Both the position numbers and the translations under genes were made by a program. Positions 8,327 through 16,774 of a stretch of DNA of 64,000 nt are shown one piece after another. A model generated the notes under the pieces. The model saw nothing but the letters and a program-made list of their open reading frames with translations. It was not told the DNA's origin and did no database searches. Origin of the DNA: Mesobacillus jeotgali (GTDB lineage Bacteria > Bacillota > Bacilli > Bacillales > Cytobacillaceae); contig NZ_CP109811.1 in the NCBI RefSeq assembly GCF_014856545.2, positions 490,001-554,000 on the forward strand. The letters are read 5' to 3'. Every line of letters starts with the position of its first letter. The stretch's first letter is position 1.

Positions 8327-8572
8327 ATGATGCCTAATGGAATGAATTCGCAGGGAGCACAAAACGGACCAATGAATGTGGTGATCGTGGAACCGTATGT
8401 CTATTCCGCTCTTTATAGGCTTATTGGAAAAAGAGTCGTCCTTGACACAACGCGTGGTTCCGTGAGCGGAATCGTAAGGGATGCCAAGCCAGACCATGTG
8501 GTGGTCGAGGAGCAGGATTCCACCTTTTTTGTCCGGATCCGTGAAATCGTCTGGATTATGCCGGAGGCTTAA
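8327..8572 (+). CDS. yuzF: YuzF-like DUF2642 protein
   Basis: The 81-residue product has a flexible N-terminus (MNSQGAQNGP) and a compact SH3/Sm-like beta unit. In it, LIGKRVVLDTTRGSVSGIV is followed by PDHVVVEEQDSTFFVRIREIVWIMP, the pattern of Bacillus YuzF and DUF2642 coat-associated proteins. AGGGAGAAGAAGG precedes the ATG. The function is not established. The gene is followed by a stem (8576-8603) and a true terminator (8636-8664). Confidence 0.75.
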   Translation: MMPNGMNSQGAQNGPMNVVIVEPYVYSALYRLIGKRVVLDTTRGSVSGIVRDAKPDHVVVEEQDSTFFVRIREIVWIMPEA

Positions 8573-8575
8573 ATG

Positions 8576-8603
8576 GAAGCAAAGGGAGTGAGTCCCTTTG
8601 CTT
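8576..8603. repeat. Family B-like inverted repeat
   Basis: GAAGCAAAGGGA and TCCCTTTGCTTC are exact inverted arms around GTGAG. The arms match the ends of the family B repeats at 39 and 60 kb. Confidence 0.6.
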
Positions 8604-8635
8604 CTTCTGGTTTGTGGAGCCGCCGGGCACACGAA

Positions 8636-8664
8636 AGAACAGCTGTAATGGCTGTTCTTTTTTT
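8636..8664 (+). terminator. Terminator after yuzF
   Basis: AGAACAGC pairs with GCTGTTCT and is followed by a run of T's. Confidence 0.75.
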
Positions 8665-8703
8665 GTATGTGGGATATTGACTTTGAGAACCATTTTTTCA
8701 CGT

Positions 8704-8778
8704 TGGTCGATATATTCGTGAATGTGGTCGATATAATGAAAAAAACGCCGATATATTTAAAAATCTGATCGATAAAAC
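8704..8778. repeat. Four CGATATA-type boxes at about 21-bp spacing
   Basis: Boxes TGGTCGATATATT (8704), TGGTCGATATAAT (8725), CGCCGATATATTT (8746) and TGATCGATAAAAC (8766) start 21, 21 and 20 bases apart. They lie in the 574-base gap between yuzF and padR, which otherwise holds two terminators and the padR control region. Confidence 0.6.
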
Positions 8779-8958
8779 ATCAAACAGTCCATATTGTTTC
8801 CCCATCATTCCAACTTTTAGCATGTCAAACTAACATAGAAAGCAAATATTCCAGAAAAACAACACAATATCGTTTGTTTCGCAGTGAACTGACCCGCGAT
8901 TGTTAGATTTTTCTAGCACTCGAAAAATAAACATAGAACCTTTATGAATTTATTATTG

Positions 8959-8985
8959 AGTATCCTTTGGGATGCTTTTTATTTT
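8959..8985 (+). terminator. Terminator-like hairpin, twin of 5786-5818
   Basis: AGTATCC pairs with GGATGCT and is followed by TTTTATTTT. No gene directly upstream needs it. Confidence 0.5.
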
Positions 8986-9108
8986 GTACTTACAATTTGC
9001 GACTCTTTCTTCTTCATTCTTTGATGACCTATGCTAAGATTTCGAATTCCGTTTTAAACGAGAAGCGTCCGTTCATTTCGCAGCTAATATTGTATCATTT
9101 ACAATACT

Positions 9109-9126
9109 GTATAACATACACTATAC
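9109..9126. promoter_or_regulatory. Candidate PadR operator
   Basis: GTATA and TATAC arms are separated by 8 bases, about 20 bases before the padR start, in an AT-rich promoter region with repeated ATAC/GTAT steps. PadR regulators commonly bind such ATAC/GTAT dyads in their own promoters. Confidence 0.4.
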
Positions 9127-9146
9127 TGAAGGCAGGAGTTGATACA

Positions 9147-9506
9147 ATGAGCAATGTGAATGAAATGGTTGATAAGTTACTTCAGGAATTGCGCAGGGGC
9201 ACGATCACCATTGCTGTATTAAGCCAGCTTGAAAAACCTCAGTATGGATATTCTCTCGTCTCCATACTGGCGGATAAAGGGATTCAGGTAGAGGCTGGAA
9301 CCTTATATCCTTTGCTCAGAAGGCTGGAGAAGCAGGGGTTGCTGATAAGCGAATGGGATACAAATGAGGCGAGGCCCCGGAAATTTTACGTGCTGAGTCC
9401 TCTAGGAAAGGACGTTTATATAAAGCTGCTCGATGAATGGAAGAAGATGGCCTCGAATATGGCCGGGCTGATCGAAGGGGGAGGAATAGAAAATGGAGAT
9501 GATTGA
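9147..9506 (+). CDS. PadR-family transcriptional regulator
   Basis: The 119-residue protein has a PadR winged helix: the GTITIAVLSQLEKPQYGYSL helix, EAGTLYPLLRRLEKQGLL (recognition helix) and the wing PRKFYVLSPLGKDVY. The C-terminal dimerisation helix is short, as in the PadR-s1 type. The frame is open from 8967, but ATG 9147 has GGCAGGAG 9 bases upstream and gives the standard family length. Its end overlaps the next gene by 14 bases, so the two are translationally coupled. It probably represses its own operon. Confidence 0.85.
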   Translation: MSNVNEMVDKLLQELRRGTITIAVLSQLEKPQYGYSLVSILADKGIQVEAGTLYPLLRRLEKQGLLISEWDTNEARPRKFYVLSPLGKDVYIKLLDEWKKMASNMAGLIEGGGIENGDD

Positions 9507-10500
9507 GAGGTACATTCATGCTGTGACCCACGAACTTCCGCAGTCTCAGAGAACTGATATTGCCAAGGAATTGAGAGGTTTGATTGAAGACATGCTTGGG
9601 GAAAGGACACACGGCCGCCCGATTGCCGATGAAGATGTGGAAAGCATCCTGCTCGAACTTGGTCCCCCGAGGGATTTAGCTGACAAGTATCGTGGTTCGA
9701 AAAGATACTTAATCGGCCCCGAGCTCTTCCATCCCTATATTACTGTACTGAAGATCGTCTTTTTTGCTGTGCTGGTTGCCATGACGGTCGTGTTCATCAT
9801 TGAATCAATGGTTGAACCCGGCTCGGTGATAGAGCATATTATCGGTTATTTCACGTCGGTCATAAACGCGGGCATGCAGGCGTTTGTCTGGGTGACGATC
9901 GGGTTTGCGATTGCGCAATATAAAGGAGTCACTCCCAATGTTGGAATCGCTGAAGAGAATGGAAAGTGGACACCTTCAGATCTTCCGCCTGTTCCTGATC
10001 AGAAAAAGCGGATCAAACGCGGCGAAGCCATCACAGGAATTGTTTTTTCAATCCTGTTCCTTGTCTTCCTCTATTCTTCCAACCATGTGTTTGGTGTCAT
10101 GATGTTCGAGGAAGGCGAACTTGTAAACGTGATTCCATTTTTAAATAAAGAGTATATCGAACAATTCTTCAACATTATTTATGTCATCACTGTGATCGGG
10201 ATTTTAAAGGAAGGGTTAAAGCTGATCATCGGAAAATGGACGAAGAAGCTGGCCATATATAATTTGATCCTGAATGCAGTCACACTGATTCTTGTTTCCT
10301 TCTTGTTTAAGGACCAGGCAATCTGGAATCCCGACTTCATGCAGCAATTGAACCAAGTAAGCGAAGCAGGTTTGAACCAGGACACGTACGAACTGATCAA
10401 AACCATCTGGACACAATCCAAAACATGGGTCGTGATTGTATTCGCGGTTGCTCTGATCGTTGATACAGTATCCGGATTTTATAAAGCATATCTGAAGTGA
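9493..10500 (+). CDS. HAAS-domain (DUF1700-like) membrane protein
   Basis: The 335-residue product starts with a cytosolic helical HAAS domain at about 1-75 (ERYIHAVTHELPQSQRTDIAKE ... ILLELGPPRDLADKYRG), typical of proteins paired with PadR. Membrane helices follow at about 83-104, 115-135, 178-195, 218-240, 255-272 and 311-330. The family is thought to sense or transmit envelope signals, but its exact job is unknown. The start lies inside padR with GGGGGAGGA upstream, so expression is coupled. Confidence 0.8.
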   Translation: MEMIERYIHAVTHELPQSQRTDIAKELRGLIEDMLGERTHGRPIADEDVESILLELGPPRDLADKYRGSKRYLIGPELFHPYITVLKIVFFAVLVAMTVVFIIESMVEPGSVIEHIIGYFTSVINAGMQAFVWVTIGFAIAQYKGVTPNVGIAEENGKWTPSDLPPVPDQKKRIKRGEAITGIVFSILFLVFLYSSNHVFGVMMFEEGELVNVIPFLNKEYIEQFFNIIYVITVIGILKEGLKLIIGKWTKKLAIYNLILNAVTLILVSFLFKDQAIWNPDFMQQLNQVSEAGLNQDTYELIKTIWTQSKTWVVIVFAVALIVDTVSGFYKAYLK

Positions 10501-10502
10501 AA

Positions 10503-10543
10503 AAGGAAGCTGATCTTTTGGGTAAGCTTCTTCCTGTATTTTA
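10503..10543 (+). terminator. Weak terminator after the padR operon
   Basis: AGGAAGCT pairs imperfectly with AAGCTTCTTCCT and is followed by GTATTTT. Confidence 0.4.
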
Positions 10544-10580
10544 AACGGCTTGAAAAAGAGATGAACAATTCCATGAAAAA

Positions 10581-10609
10581 ATGAGCAAAGGGTTACGGCC
10601 CTTTGCTCC
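10581..10609. repeat. Family B-like inverted repeat
   Basis: GAGCAAAGGG and CCCTTTGCTC are perfect arms around TTACGG. A degenerate family A copy follows at about 10620-10705. The rest of 10501-10850 also holds a CCCCAG/CTGGGG stem near 10781-10808 but no gene. Confidence 0.55.
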
Positions 10610-10850
10610 ATTCAATAGGCAATGAGAACTGTCCGAAGTCACCGATTCTTAATCAGCCAGAAAAGAACCGAGGTGTTGGGGCTGAGGTACCGTCACCCCT
10701 TCTATCCACTGCTTTGCTGATAACGTGAATTCGTCCCATTATATTCCATATATAGGTCGCAAGGCTGATTACAAGTTAAAGCCCCAGGCTGTTAAATGAA
10801 GCTGGGGATTGCCTTATGATTAACCTATAATCAATTGGAGGCGAAATAAA

Positions 10851-11564
10851 ATGAAAAAAGTGATGGGTTTGGGTTTGGCTGCGTTGTCGGCTGTTTTGAT
10901 ACTGTCTGGGTGCAATAACACGATTTTTGCCAGTGATGAACGTGATAATGAAATACTTGTGGAGAAGGATCGGGCAAAGGAGCTTGAGGTTGTCCTGAAT
11001 TTTGGTGCCGGGGAGATGGACGTTGCGGGCGGCGGCAAAGAATGGATAAGTGGAAACGCAATCTATGAACCTGAAAAGATGAAGCCTGAAGTTTCCTATG
11101 ATCTAAACGGAAAAGTAGGAGAGGTTGAGATTGCTCAGCCGGATCATTTTAAAATCGGAAAGATGAAGAATGAATGGGACATAAAAATTAACGAAGATGT
11201 ACCAGTTGACCTGGTCGTAAATGCAGGGGCGTCAGAAACCGACCTTGATTTGAAAGGGATTCAGCTTTCGAACCTTGAGGTGAACGCAGGGGTTGGTAAA
11301 ATAACCGTTGATCTTGGAGGAGACTGGAAAGAAAGCTTTGATGCCAGGCTTTCATCTGGAGTCGGGCAGATGACCGTCATCCTTCCAAAAGATACAGGAG
11401 TAAAAATTCACGCACAAAAGGGCTTAGGTTCCTCATCCTTTGAAGATTTAATTTCAAAAGGAGACGGTGTTTATGTGAATGAAGCTTATGAAGATGCAAA
11501 AGTGAAGATCGATTTGAAGGCAGACTTAGGTATAGGCGAAGTTACATTTAAAACAGAAAAATAA
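10851..11564 (+). CDS. Toast-rack-type lipoprotein
   Basis: The protein has 237 residues. A lipoprotein signal ends in LSGC with C21 as the lipidated residue. The mature part repeats strand patterns ending in G-x-G or GVGK (VLNFGAGEMDV, VVNAGASETDLDL, VNAGVGKITVDL, SSGVGQMTVILP, ADLGIGEVTFKT). This is the repetitive single-sheet 'toast rack'/LiaF-like fold. Such proteins are envelope-stress or adhesion-like and anchored outside the membrane. The role is unknown. GGAGGCG precedes the ATG. It is a single gene. Confidence 0.8.
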   Translation: MKKVMGLGLAALSAVLILSGCNNTIFASDERDNEILVEKDRAKELEVVLNFGAGEMDVAGGGKEWISGNAIYEPEKMKPEVSYDLNGKVGEVEIAQPDHFKIGKMKNEWDIKINEDVPVDLVVNAGASETDLDLKGIQLSNLEVNAGVGKITVDLGGDWKESFDARLSSGVGQMTVILPKDTGVKIHAQKGLGSSSFEDLISKGDGVYVNEAYEDAKVKIDLKADLGIGEVTFKTEK

Positions 11565-11574
11565 TGGTGGAAAA

Positions 11575-11640
11575 GGGACGGGATCAGTGACTCATCATTC
11601 GAAAGGACTGGTGGGAATGCAGATTCGTCCCTCTTCAGGT
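11575..11640. repeat. Family A repeat, diverged copy
   Basis: GGGACGGGATCAGTGACTC is followed by ATTCGTCCCTCTTCAGGTTTC, with the insides expanded. It lies between the lipoprotein and the SDR gene. Confidence 0.4.
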
Positions 11641-11757
11641 TTCTTAATCAAACGTTTGATTAAGATCAACAAATCCTTTTATTCTCAGCATTTGATTCTG
11701 ACTGGTATGAAAAAAAGATATGATGAAAGTGTGATACTTTTTACCAAGGAGGTTCAT

Positions 11758-12714
11758 ATGGAAGATAAAATTGTCGTCATAACAGGAGCGAATTCTGGTA
11801 TTGGCAAGGCGGCGGCCACGAAGTTTGCCAATGAGGGATACACCGTGGTAATGGCATGCCGCAATCTTGAGAGAAGCAAAAGTGCGCAACAGGAAATAAT
11901 TGATGCAACTAAGAATCCACATATTGATTTGCTGCAGCTAGATATTTCTTCATTCCAATCCATCCGCCAATTTTCCACAGTGCTTAAAGATAAATATCCT
12001 AAACTGGACATTCTGATTCACAATGCTGCCTATTTGAATCATGGAGAGAAAAACTACTTGCTTAGCCAGGACGGAATCGAGCTTTCTTTTGCCACGAATA
12101 CCGTTGGCCCTTTCCTGCTCACTAGACAAGTGGTTAGTATGCTAGAAAAGTCGGAGGATGCACGGGTCCTTCATGCCTGCACGACGAATATCAGGCATTT
12201 TTTCGAACCAAAAAGGACGATTGAGTTCGATAATCTTCAGGGAGAGTTCAAAAACGAACGGCCATTCAAAACATATAAGTTTTATGGCGACACCAAAATG
12301 GCTTTGTTGCTGATGACCTTTAAAATGGCCGATGAATTGAAAAAACAACGGATCAGCGTCAATGCCGTGCAAATTCCTGCTATCAAACTATCGAAAGAAA
12401 CGATTAATAAATTCCAATCAGGCTGGAGATTCGCAGCGAGGATTCAGAATGCCTTCAGCGCACCCAGGGAAACGATGGCTGACACCTATTTTCATATATG
12501 CACTTCAGAAGAGTTCAAGAATGTGACAGGCAAACTCATCAACGATAAAAGAAAGGTGATGGAGCCATCACATTATTCTAAAGGACTTACACAGGATATC
12601 AAGCAGCTGATGGATCAAAATGTTTACCCGAAATACGCAGACGATCCGGAGAACATCGAGAAAGTCTGGGACCTTTGTGTCAGCTTAACAAGCAATCCTG
12701 TAAGTAGGGTTTAG
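11758..12714 (+). CDS. Short-chain dehydrogenase/reductase, retinol-dehydrogenase-like
   Basis: The 318-residue protein has the Rossmann glycine motif GANSGIGK near residue 9, a HNAAY (NNAG-equivalent) motif, and a YGDTK (Y-x3-K) catalytic pair. This marks an NAD(P)-dependent extended-tail SDR. The longer C-terminus fits the retinol dehydrogenase/WW-domain oxidoreductase-like subgroup, but the substrate is unknown. The frame is open from 11587; ATG 11758 is chosen because AAGGAGGT lies 5-6 bases upstream. Confidence 0.8.
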   Translation: MEDKIVVITGANSGIGKAAATKFANEGYTVVMACRNLERSKSAQQEIIDATKNPHIDLLQLDISSFQSIRQFSTVLKDKYPKLDILIHNAAYLNHGEKNYLLSQDGIELSFATNTVGPFLLTRQVVSMLEKSEDARVLHACTTNIRHFFEPKRTIEFDNLQGEFKNERPFKTYKFYGDTKMALLLMTFKMADELKKQRISVNAVQIPAIKLSKETINKFQSGWRFAARIQNAFSAPRETMADTYFHICTSEEFKNVTGKLINDKRKVMEPSHYSKGLTQDIKQLMDQNVYPKYADDPENIEKVWDLCVSLTSNPVSRV

Positions 12715-12803
12715 GAAGCAGAAGGTTATTATAATGAAACCTTTTCAGAGTATAAGCGTAACATTAGATAGGGTCCCAACGCTGGATGCTCAGGAGGTAC
12801 ATT

Positions 12804-13115
12804 ATGATTGTGACGATTTTTTTCACCGTGGTTATCTTGATTCCGATTTATGGCTTGCTGATTTGGACATATAATAGTCCGGAAGAAAGCATCCTGTTCG
12901 GCAGTCGCTGGATGTATAGAGAGGAACCGGAAATATCGAGTAAAGCCATCCGCTATACAAGGTTCATCGCGATGGCTTCCATGATTGCGATTCCTTTTGC
13001 AGTCGTAAGTCTCATCCTCGAAATCTATGTGCTTAGATTAGTACTAGTCGTGATTCCAATTGTGATGATATTTGGAGCTCTTAAAATATTCACTGATGAT
13101 AAAGATCATCAGTAA
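12804..13115 (+). CDS. Small membrane protein (103 residues)
   Basis: ATG 12804 has CAGGAGG 7 bases upstream, better placed than the in-frame ATG at 12786. Helices lie at about 3-22, 52-70 and 74-92. Between the first two is a soluble stretch with SPEESILFGSRWMYREEPEIS. No family is recognised. A terminator overlaps its 3' end. Confidence 0.6.
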   Translation: MIVTIFFTVVILIPIYGLLIWTYNSPEESILFGSRWMYREEPEISSKAIRYTRFIAMASMIAIPFAVVSLILEIYVLRLVLVVIPIVMIFGALKIFTDDKDHQ

Positions 13116-13117
13116 AC

Positions 13118-13152
13118 TGGCGTGATCCGGGGAGGATTGGCGCCTTTTTTGT
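13118..13152 (+). terminator. Terminator (GGCG...CGCC type)
   Basis: GGCGTGATCC pairs with GGATTGGCGCC and is followed by TTTTTTGTTG. It resembles the terminator at 3743. Confidence 0.6.
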
Positions 13153-13197
13153 TGTATTTAATGGAGTAAAGGATTTGGCTAACAGGAGGAGAGAAAT

Positions 13198-13575
13198 ATG
13201 ACATTGCAGGCGGGAGATATCATAACGTTTGAGAGGACTTTTGCATTAAGGGATGTTGAGTTGTTCACGGAGATCTCAGGAGATGAGGGAATCCATCATC
13301 TGACTCCGGATGAACAAGGCAGGCTGGTTGTACAGGGATTGTTGACAGCCACACTGCCGACCAAAGTAGGCGGAGACCACAATGTGCTCGCCCGGAATAT
13401 GACCTTCGAGTTCCTGCGGCCAGTTTTTACAGGGGACACCATCATATGTGAAGTGAAAATTGAAAAATACGAAAAGCAGGAAAAGAATCGGACTGCCATT
13501 CGAGCGACCTTCATTTGCACCAATCAGCATGAAAAAGAAGTGCTGACTGGGGAGTTTACCGGGGTGATTCTTTGA
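13198..13575 (+). CDS. MaoC-like hotdog protein (hydratase-like)
   Basis: The 125-residue product looks like a single MaoC/FAS1-type hotdog: FALRDVELFTEISGDEGIHH matches the D-x4-H active-site region of R-specific enoyl-CoA hydratases. It is followed by VVQGLLTATLPTKVGG and VFTGDTIICEVKIEKYE. The Asp-His pair seems kept (GDEGIHH). The family hydrates enoyl-CoA or acts as a thioester-binding partner. AGGAGGAGAG precedes the ATG. Confidence 0.7.
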   Translation: MTLQAGDIITFERTFALRDVELFTEISGDEGIHHLTPDEQGRLVVQGLLTATLPTKVGGDHNVLARNMTFEFLRPVFTGDTIICEVKIEKYEKQEKNRTAIRATFICTNQHEKEVLTGEFTGVIL

Positions 13576-13605
13576 ATCTGTTTTGTATTCATTCAAACAA
13601 AGAGG

Positions 13606-13953
13606 GTGGAGAAAGTTAATAAAAATATATTAGGTAAAATATCAATTTTTGCAATCTTAATTATTGTTTCTATAATATTTCTTTTTTCATATCAAGAATC
13701 TGAGAAATTCGAGGGTTTTCCTGTTCCGATAGGTGCTGAACTAACAAGTATCAAGGGGAGATATGAATCTTATAAATGGGAAGCGGCTTCTGAGGAAAAT
13801 GGTCTGCCCTTAAGATATCAAGCTATTATTAGACTTTGGGGATGGGAGAAAAAAGAACAGGAAGGTGCTTTAACCGTTTATGAAAAAGATGGGAGAGAAG
13901 TAGAATTAGTATCACTGACAAATTTTTTGAGTCTTAGCTCTTCTCAGAAGTGA
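13606..13953 (+). CDS. Membrane-anchored hypothetical protein
   Basis: The protein has about 115 residues: an N-terminal helix (KISIFAILIIVSIIFLF) and an extracellular part (FPVPIGAELTSIKGRYESYKWEAASEENG). The GTG at 13606 falls inside the AAGAGGG that would serve as ribosome site, so the start is unsure. No family is recognised. Base composition is more AT-rich than its neighbours. Confidence 0.5.
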   Translation: MEKVNKNILGKISIFAILIIVSIIFLFSYQESEKFEGFPVPIGAELTSIKGRYESYKWEAASEENGLPLRYQAIIRLWGWEKKEQEGALTVYEKDGREVELVSLTNFLSLSSSQK

Positions 13954-14051
13954 AATATTTCAATCTGATAACAATTCCTTAAAAACTTCCCTTTTAATTC
14001 GAAGAATGTGATAATATGACGGACAAGTTAAGTGAAAGGGGAGTTTTTTTG

Positions 14052-14747
14052 ATGAAGCGCATTTTAACAGGCATTCTTTTATTGAGCGTTGCCGTCCTTG
14101 TTCTGGGCGCATGCAGCAATGATAGCTCAAAAGGGAATACTGAGAAGGAAAATAAAGAAGATTTGGTTGCAAAAGTAGATGGGGAAGGCATTTCTAAGCA
14201 GCAATATGAGAAAGAGCTGGAGGCCATGAAAGCAACTTATGAACAACAGGGCATGCCGGCAGATCAGATGGATAGCAAGCAGAAGGAAGAACTGGAGAAG
14301 TCTGTTCTGGACCAAATGATCAATGCCGAGCTGCTTCTCCAGACAGCTGAGAAGGACGGCATCTCAATTGAAGATAAAGAAGTCGATGCAGAGCTGGAAA
14401 AAATCAAAGGCAACTTTGAAGATGATAAACAGTTCGAAGAAGCACTGAAAAAGAATGAAATGACTGAAAAAGATCTAAAAGACCAGCTGAAAAAGCAACT
14501 GACTGTCAATAAGTACTTGGACGGCAAGGTTGGCAAGGTCGAAGCAACCGACGAAGAAATCCAGGCCATGTATGAACAATATAAACAGCTGGCACAAGCC
14601 CAGGAACAAGAGCCTGAAGCATTAGAGAAGATCAAGCCACAGCTTGAGCAGCAGGTTCTCTCAGAAAAAGAAAATGAGAAAATCAGCAAGCTGATTGAAG
14701 GTCTACGTAAAGAGAATGAAGATAAGATTAAAATCATTAAAGCATAG
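14052..14747 (+). CDS. SurA-N-type chaperone lipoprotein
   Basis: The protein has 231 residues. The signal peptide ends at LGAC, C21 being lipidated. The mature chain is a SurA N-terminal (SurA_N_3) helical chaperone domain: VDGEGISKQQYEKELEAM, then VLDQMINAELLLQTAEKDGI and a Q/E-rich helical tail. No parvulin PPIase domain is present, unlike PrsA. It probably holds exported proteins on the outer face of the membrane. ATG 14052 (AAAGGGGAG upstream) is preferred over 14016. It ends in a strong terminator. Confidence 0.8.
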   Translation: MKRILTGILLLSVAVLVLGACSNDSSKGNTEKENKEDLVAKVDGEGISKQQYEKELEAMKATYEQQGMPADQMDSKQKEELEKSVLDQMINAELLLQTAEKDGISIEDKEVDAELEKIKGNFEDDKQFEEALKKNEMTEKDLKDQLKKQLTVNKYLDGKVGKVEATDEEIQAMYEQYKQLAQAQEQEPEALEKIKPQLEQQVLSEKENEKISKLIEGLRKENEDKIKIIKA

Positions 14748-14750
14748 AAC

Positions 14751-14792
14751 TACAAATAAAAGAGGATAGGCAGATGCCTGTCCTCTTTTATT
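14751..14792 (+). terminator. Strong terminator
   Basis: AAATAAAAGAGGATAGG pairs with CCTGTCCTCTTTTATTT across a CAGATG loop. The AT flanks make it usable in both directions. Confidence 0.8.
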
Positions 14793-14807
14793 TGTTCTCT
14801 ATTCTTT

Positions 14808-14845
14808 GGGACTGAATGGAATAAATTAACGTCCCTGGTTCTCAT
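14808..14845. repeat. Family A repeat, short diverged copy
   Basis: GGGACTGAATGG...ACGTCCCTGGTTCTC lies between the convergent lipoprotein and SDR genes. Confidence 0.4.
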
Positions 14846-15603
14846 TAATAAGCAGTCCAGCCAGCGTCAGCTGTGATGACTGTTCCATTTACAAAGCTTG
14901 ATTCATCTGAAGCAAGGAACAGGGCAGCTTTTGCGATTTCGGCTGCTTTGCCGATTCGTGGGTTCAGGGCCAGTCCAGGCTGGGTGCGGCCCATTCCGAA
15001 TTCGCTGATGCCTGTCATGGATGCGCTGATATTTGTTTCAACAGCACCTGGCGCAATCGCGTTACAGCGGATGCCTTTTTGCGCATACATGAATCCAGTA
15101 TTCTTCGTGAATCCGACAACTGCATGCTTGGAAGCTGTATAAGCTGCGCCAGCGCGAGCCCCATGTAATCCACCGGCAGAAGCGACGTTGATGATGACGC
15201 CTTGTTCTTTTTCCAGGAAGATTGGGAGTACCTTTCTGGTTGCGCGCATCACGCTGGTTGTATTGACCGCGAAAATTCGCTCCCAGTTGTCGTCCTTGAT
15301 TTCACCAGCTGGCTCGAAGTTGTCCATAATTCCGGCGTTATTGACTAGAATATCAACAGTTCCGTAAGTCTCCACTGTTGTATCGATTAAGTTTTGAATG
15401 TCCTCTTCCTTCGCTACATTGGCCATTACAGAGGTCGCTGTACCTCCAGCAGATTGGATTTCTTCCACTGTTTTAGCTGCTGCCTCGGCGTTGATATCCG
15501 ATACGACAACCTTTGCCCCTTCTTTTGCATAAAGCACGGCAATTTCCTTTCCCATTCCGGATGCTGCGCCTGTAACGATTGCTACCTTATTTTGAAGTCT
15601 CAT
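14845..15603 (-). CDS. Classical short-chain dehydrogenase/reductase
   Basis: The 252-residue protein carries GAASGMGK (cofactor loop), NNAG, a catalytic Ser (NVASAGG), YTASK (Y-x3-K) and the late PGAVET segment, a full classical SDR set. D38 after the second strand (VVVSDINA) points to NAD(H). The substrate is unknown. ATG 15603 is preferred over 15609 because GGGAGG would touch the latter. It is divergent from the broken TetR gene, which likely controlled it. Confidence 0.85.
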   Translation of the reverse strand: MRLQNKVAIVTGAASGMGKEIAVLYAKEGAKVVVSDINAEAAAKTVEEIQSAGGTATSVMANVAKEEDIQNLIDTTVETYGTVDILVNNAGIMDNFEPAGEIKDDNWERIFAVNTTSVMRATRKVLPIFLEKEQGVIINVASAGGLHGARAGAAYTASKHAVVGFTKNTGFMYAQKGIRCNAIAPGAVETNISASMTGISEFGMGRTQPGLALNPRIGKAAEIAKAALFLASDESSFVNGTVITADAGWTAY

Positions 15604-15649
15604 TTCCATTCCTCCCTTTTAAAGTGTTGAATCCCCGTTATTCAACAGA

Positions 15650-15760
15650 TGTTCATTAAGCAACATCTATCTATAGTATAATAACCTTGTAAGAAACGCT
15701 TCAATCGGCAAAGAAAGCGATATTTGTTTAATAATGAACACCATGTACCAATAATGAATA
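15650..15760. promoter_or_regulatory. Candidate operator cluster between SDR and TetR
   Basis: TGTTCATTA (15650-15658) is the inverse of TAATGAACA (15732-15740). TAATGAATA (15752-15760) repeats the latter exactly 20 bp downstream. ATTGAACA at 15773 adds a further half site. Such sites between divergent genes are typical TetR operators. Confidence 0.45.
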
Positions 15761-15793
15761 TTATTTCTTTTTATTGAACAAAGAGGTGGTTAT

Positions 15794-16404
15794 ATGTCTG
15801 TTAAAAGTGACTATATAGACAGAAGGATCTTGAAATCCAAGAAGGCGCTGAAGGAAGCGTTGATTTCCTTGATGAAAATGAAAGAGTTCAAGGAGATTAC
15901 CGTAAAAGATCTTGTTCAGGGTGCCGATTTGAATCGAGGCACTTTTTTTACAAGCATTATCAGTACAAAGAGGACCTGCTGAATGAAATCATCGACGATG
16001 TCATCACCGACCTGATCGAATCCTATCGTGAACCATATTTGAACAAAGAAAACTTTGAAGTGGACAAGCTGACAACCTCTGCCATCAAAGTGTTTGATCA
16101 TGTCATCCAATACAGTGATTTTTACTCCCTGATTGTCCAATCCACAACGCTGGCAGGATTTCAGCACAAAATGACCAAGGTATTGAAAGAGCTAACTTTA
16201 AAGGACCTAAGCGATCAAATTAAGAATGATAAGATCAACAAAGAATTACACGCCAGCTATCAGGCATTTGCGATTGCCGGGTTGATCATCGAATGGATTG
16301 AAGGAGGCTATAAATACAGTGCGCATTATATGGCAGAACAGCTGCTGGAAATCATAAAGTATAACAGCTTGAACGCTGTATTCAGGCCGAATGTTGAGGG
16401 TTAG
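15794..16404 (+). pseudogene. TetR/AcrR regulator, frameshifted at a T7 tract
   Basis: The first frame gives a normal TetR DNA-binding domain (ILKSKKALKEALISLMKMKEF...TVKDLVQGADLNRGTF) and then breaks at seven T's (15943-15949). From TAC at 15949 another frame continues perfectly: YKHYQYKEDLLNEIIDD, then the C-terminal ligand domain to 16404. Adding one T (GTFFYKHY) or removing two (GTFYKHY) restores one 203-204-residue protein. As written the regulator is dead; sequencing error in the homopolymer is possible. GAGGTGG precedes the ATG. Confidence 0.8.
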
Positions 16405-16452
16405 ATAGAATGAAACATGATAAACAGCTGTCTTTCCTTCAAGATTCGTTTT

Positions 16453-16491
16453 AACCGCTGAGAGTTTTCATGCTCTTAGCGGTTTTCTTTT
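16453..16491 (+). terminator. Terminator after the TetR gene
   Basis: AACCGCTGAGAG pairs with CTCTTAGCGGTT and is followed by TTCTTTT. From 16492 to 16774 I see no riboswitch or gene; weak protein-like remnants are noted among the findings. Confidence 0.7.
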
Positions 16492-16774
16492 AGAAAAAAC
16501 AATTGATTCCCTCAATTCCGATATATTGCGATATTTTAGCTTGAGCCAGCCTGAACAGGGATGAGGGCAACTTAATGGCCCCTATCTTCAAAATGTTACC
16601 GCTTCCATTCACTATCTCGGCCATATGCTCACGAATGGCAGGATATCCCTTGAAACTGTTTTTGAGGATGTTACCATTAATAACGTTGGCAAAAGAGAAA
16701 CGGTATACGAACACTTTTTGAATGAGTGATGGTTCCTTCTGTTGTAGACGGACGGATTCACAAGGAGGTATTGG

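Noticed and set aside
14264..14737. Minus-strand gene of 157 codons inside the SurA-like gene
   Set aside because: It is a Ser/Leu-rich shadow of an E/K/Q-rich coding strand.
16492..16774. T-box or other riboswitch before proBA
   Set aside because: No TGG-x-ACC-type T-box core, no anti-terminator pair and no known aptamer pattern is visible.
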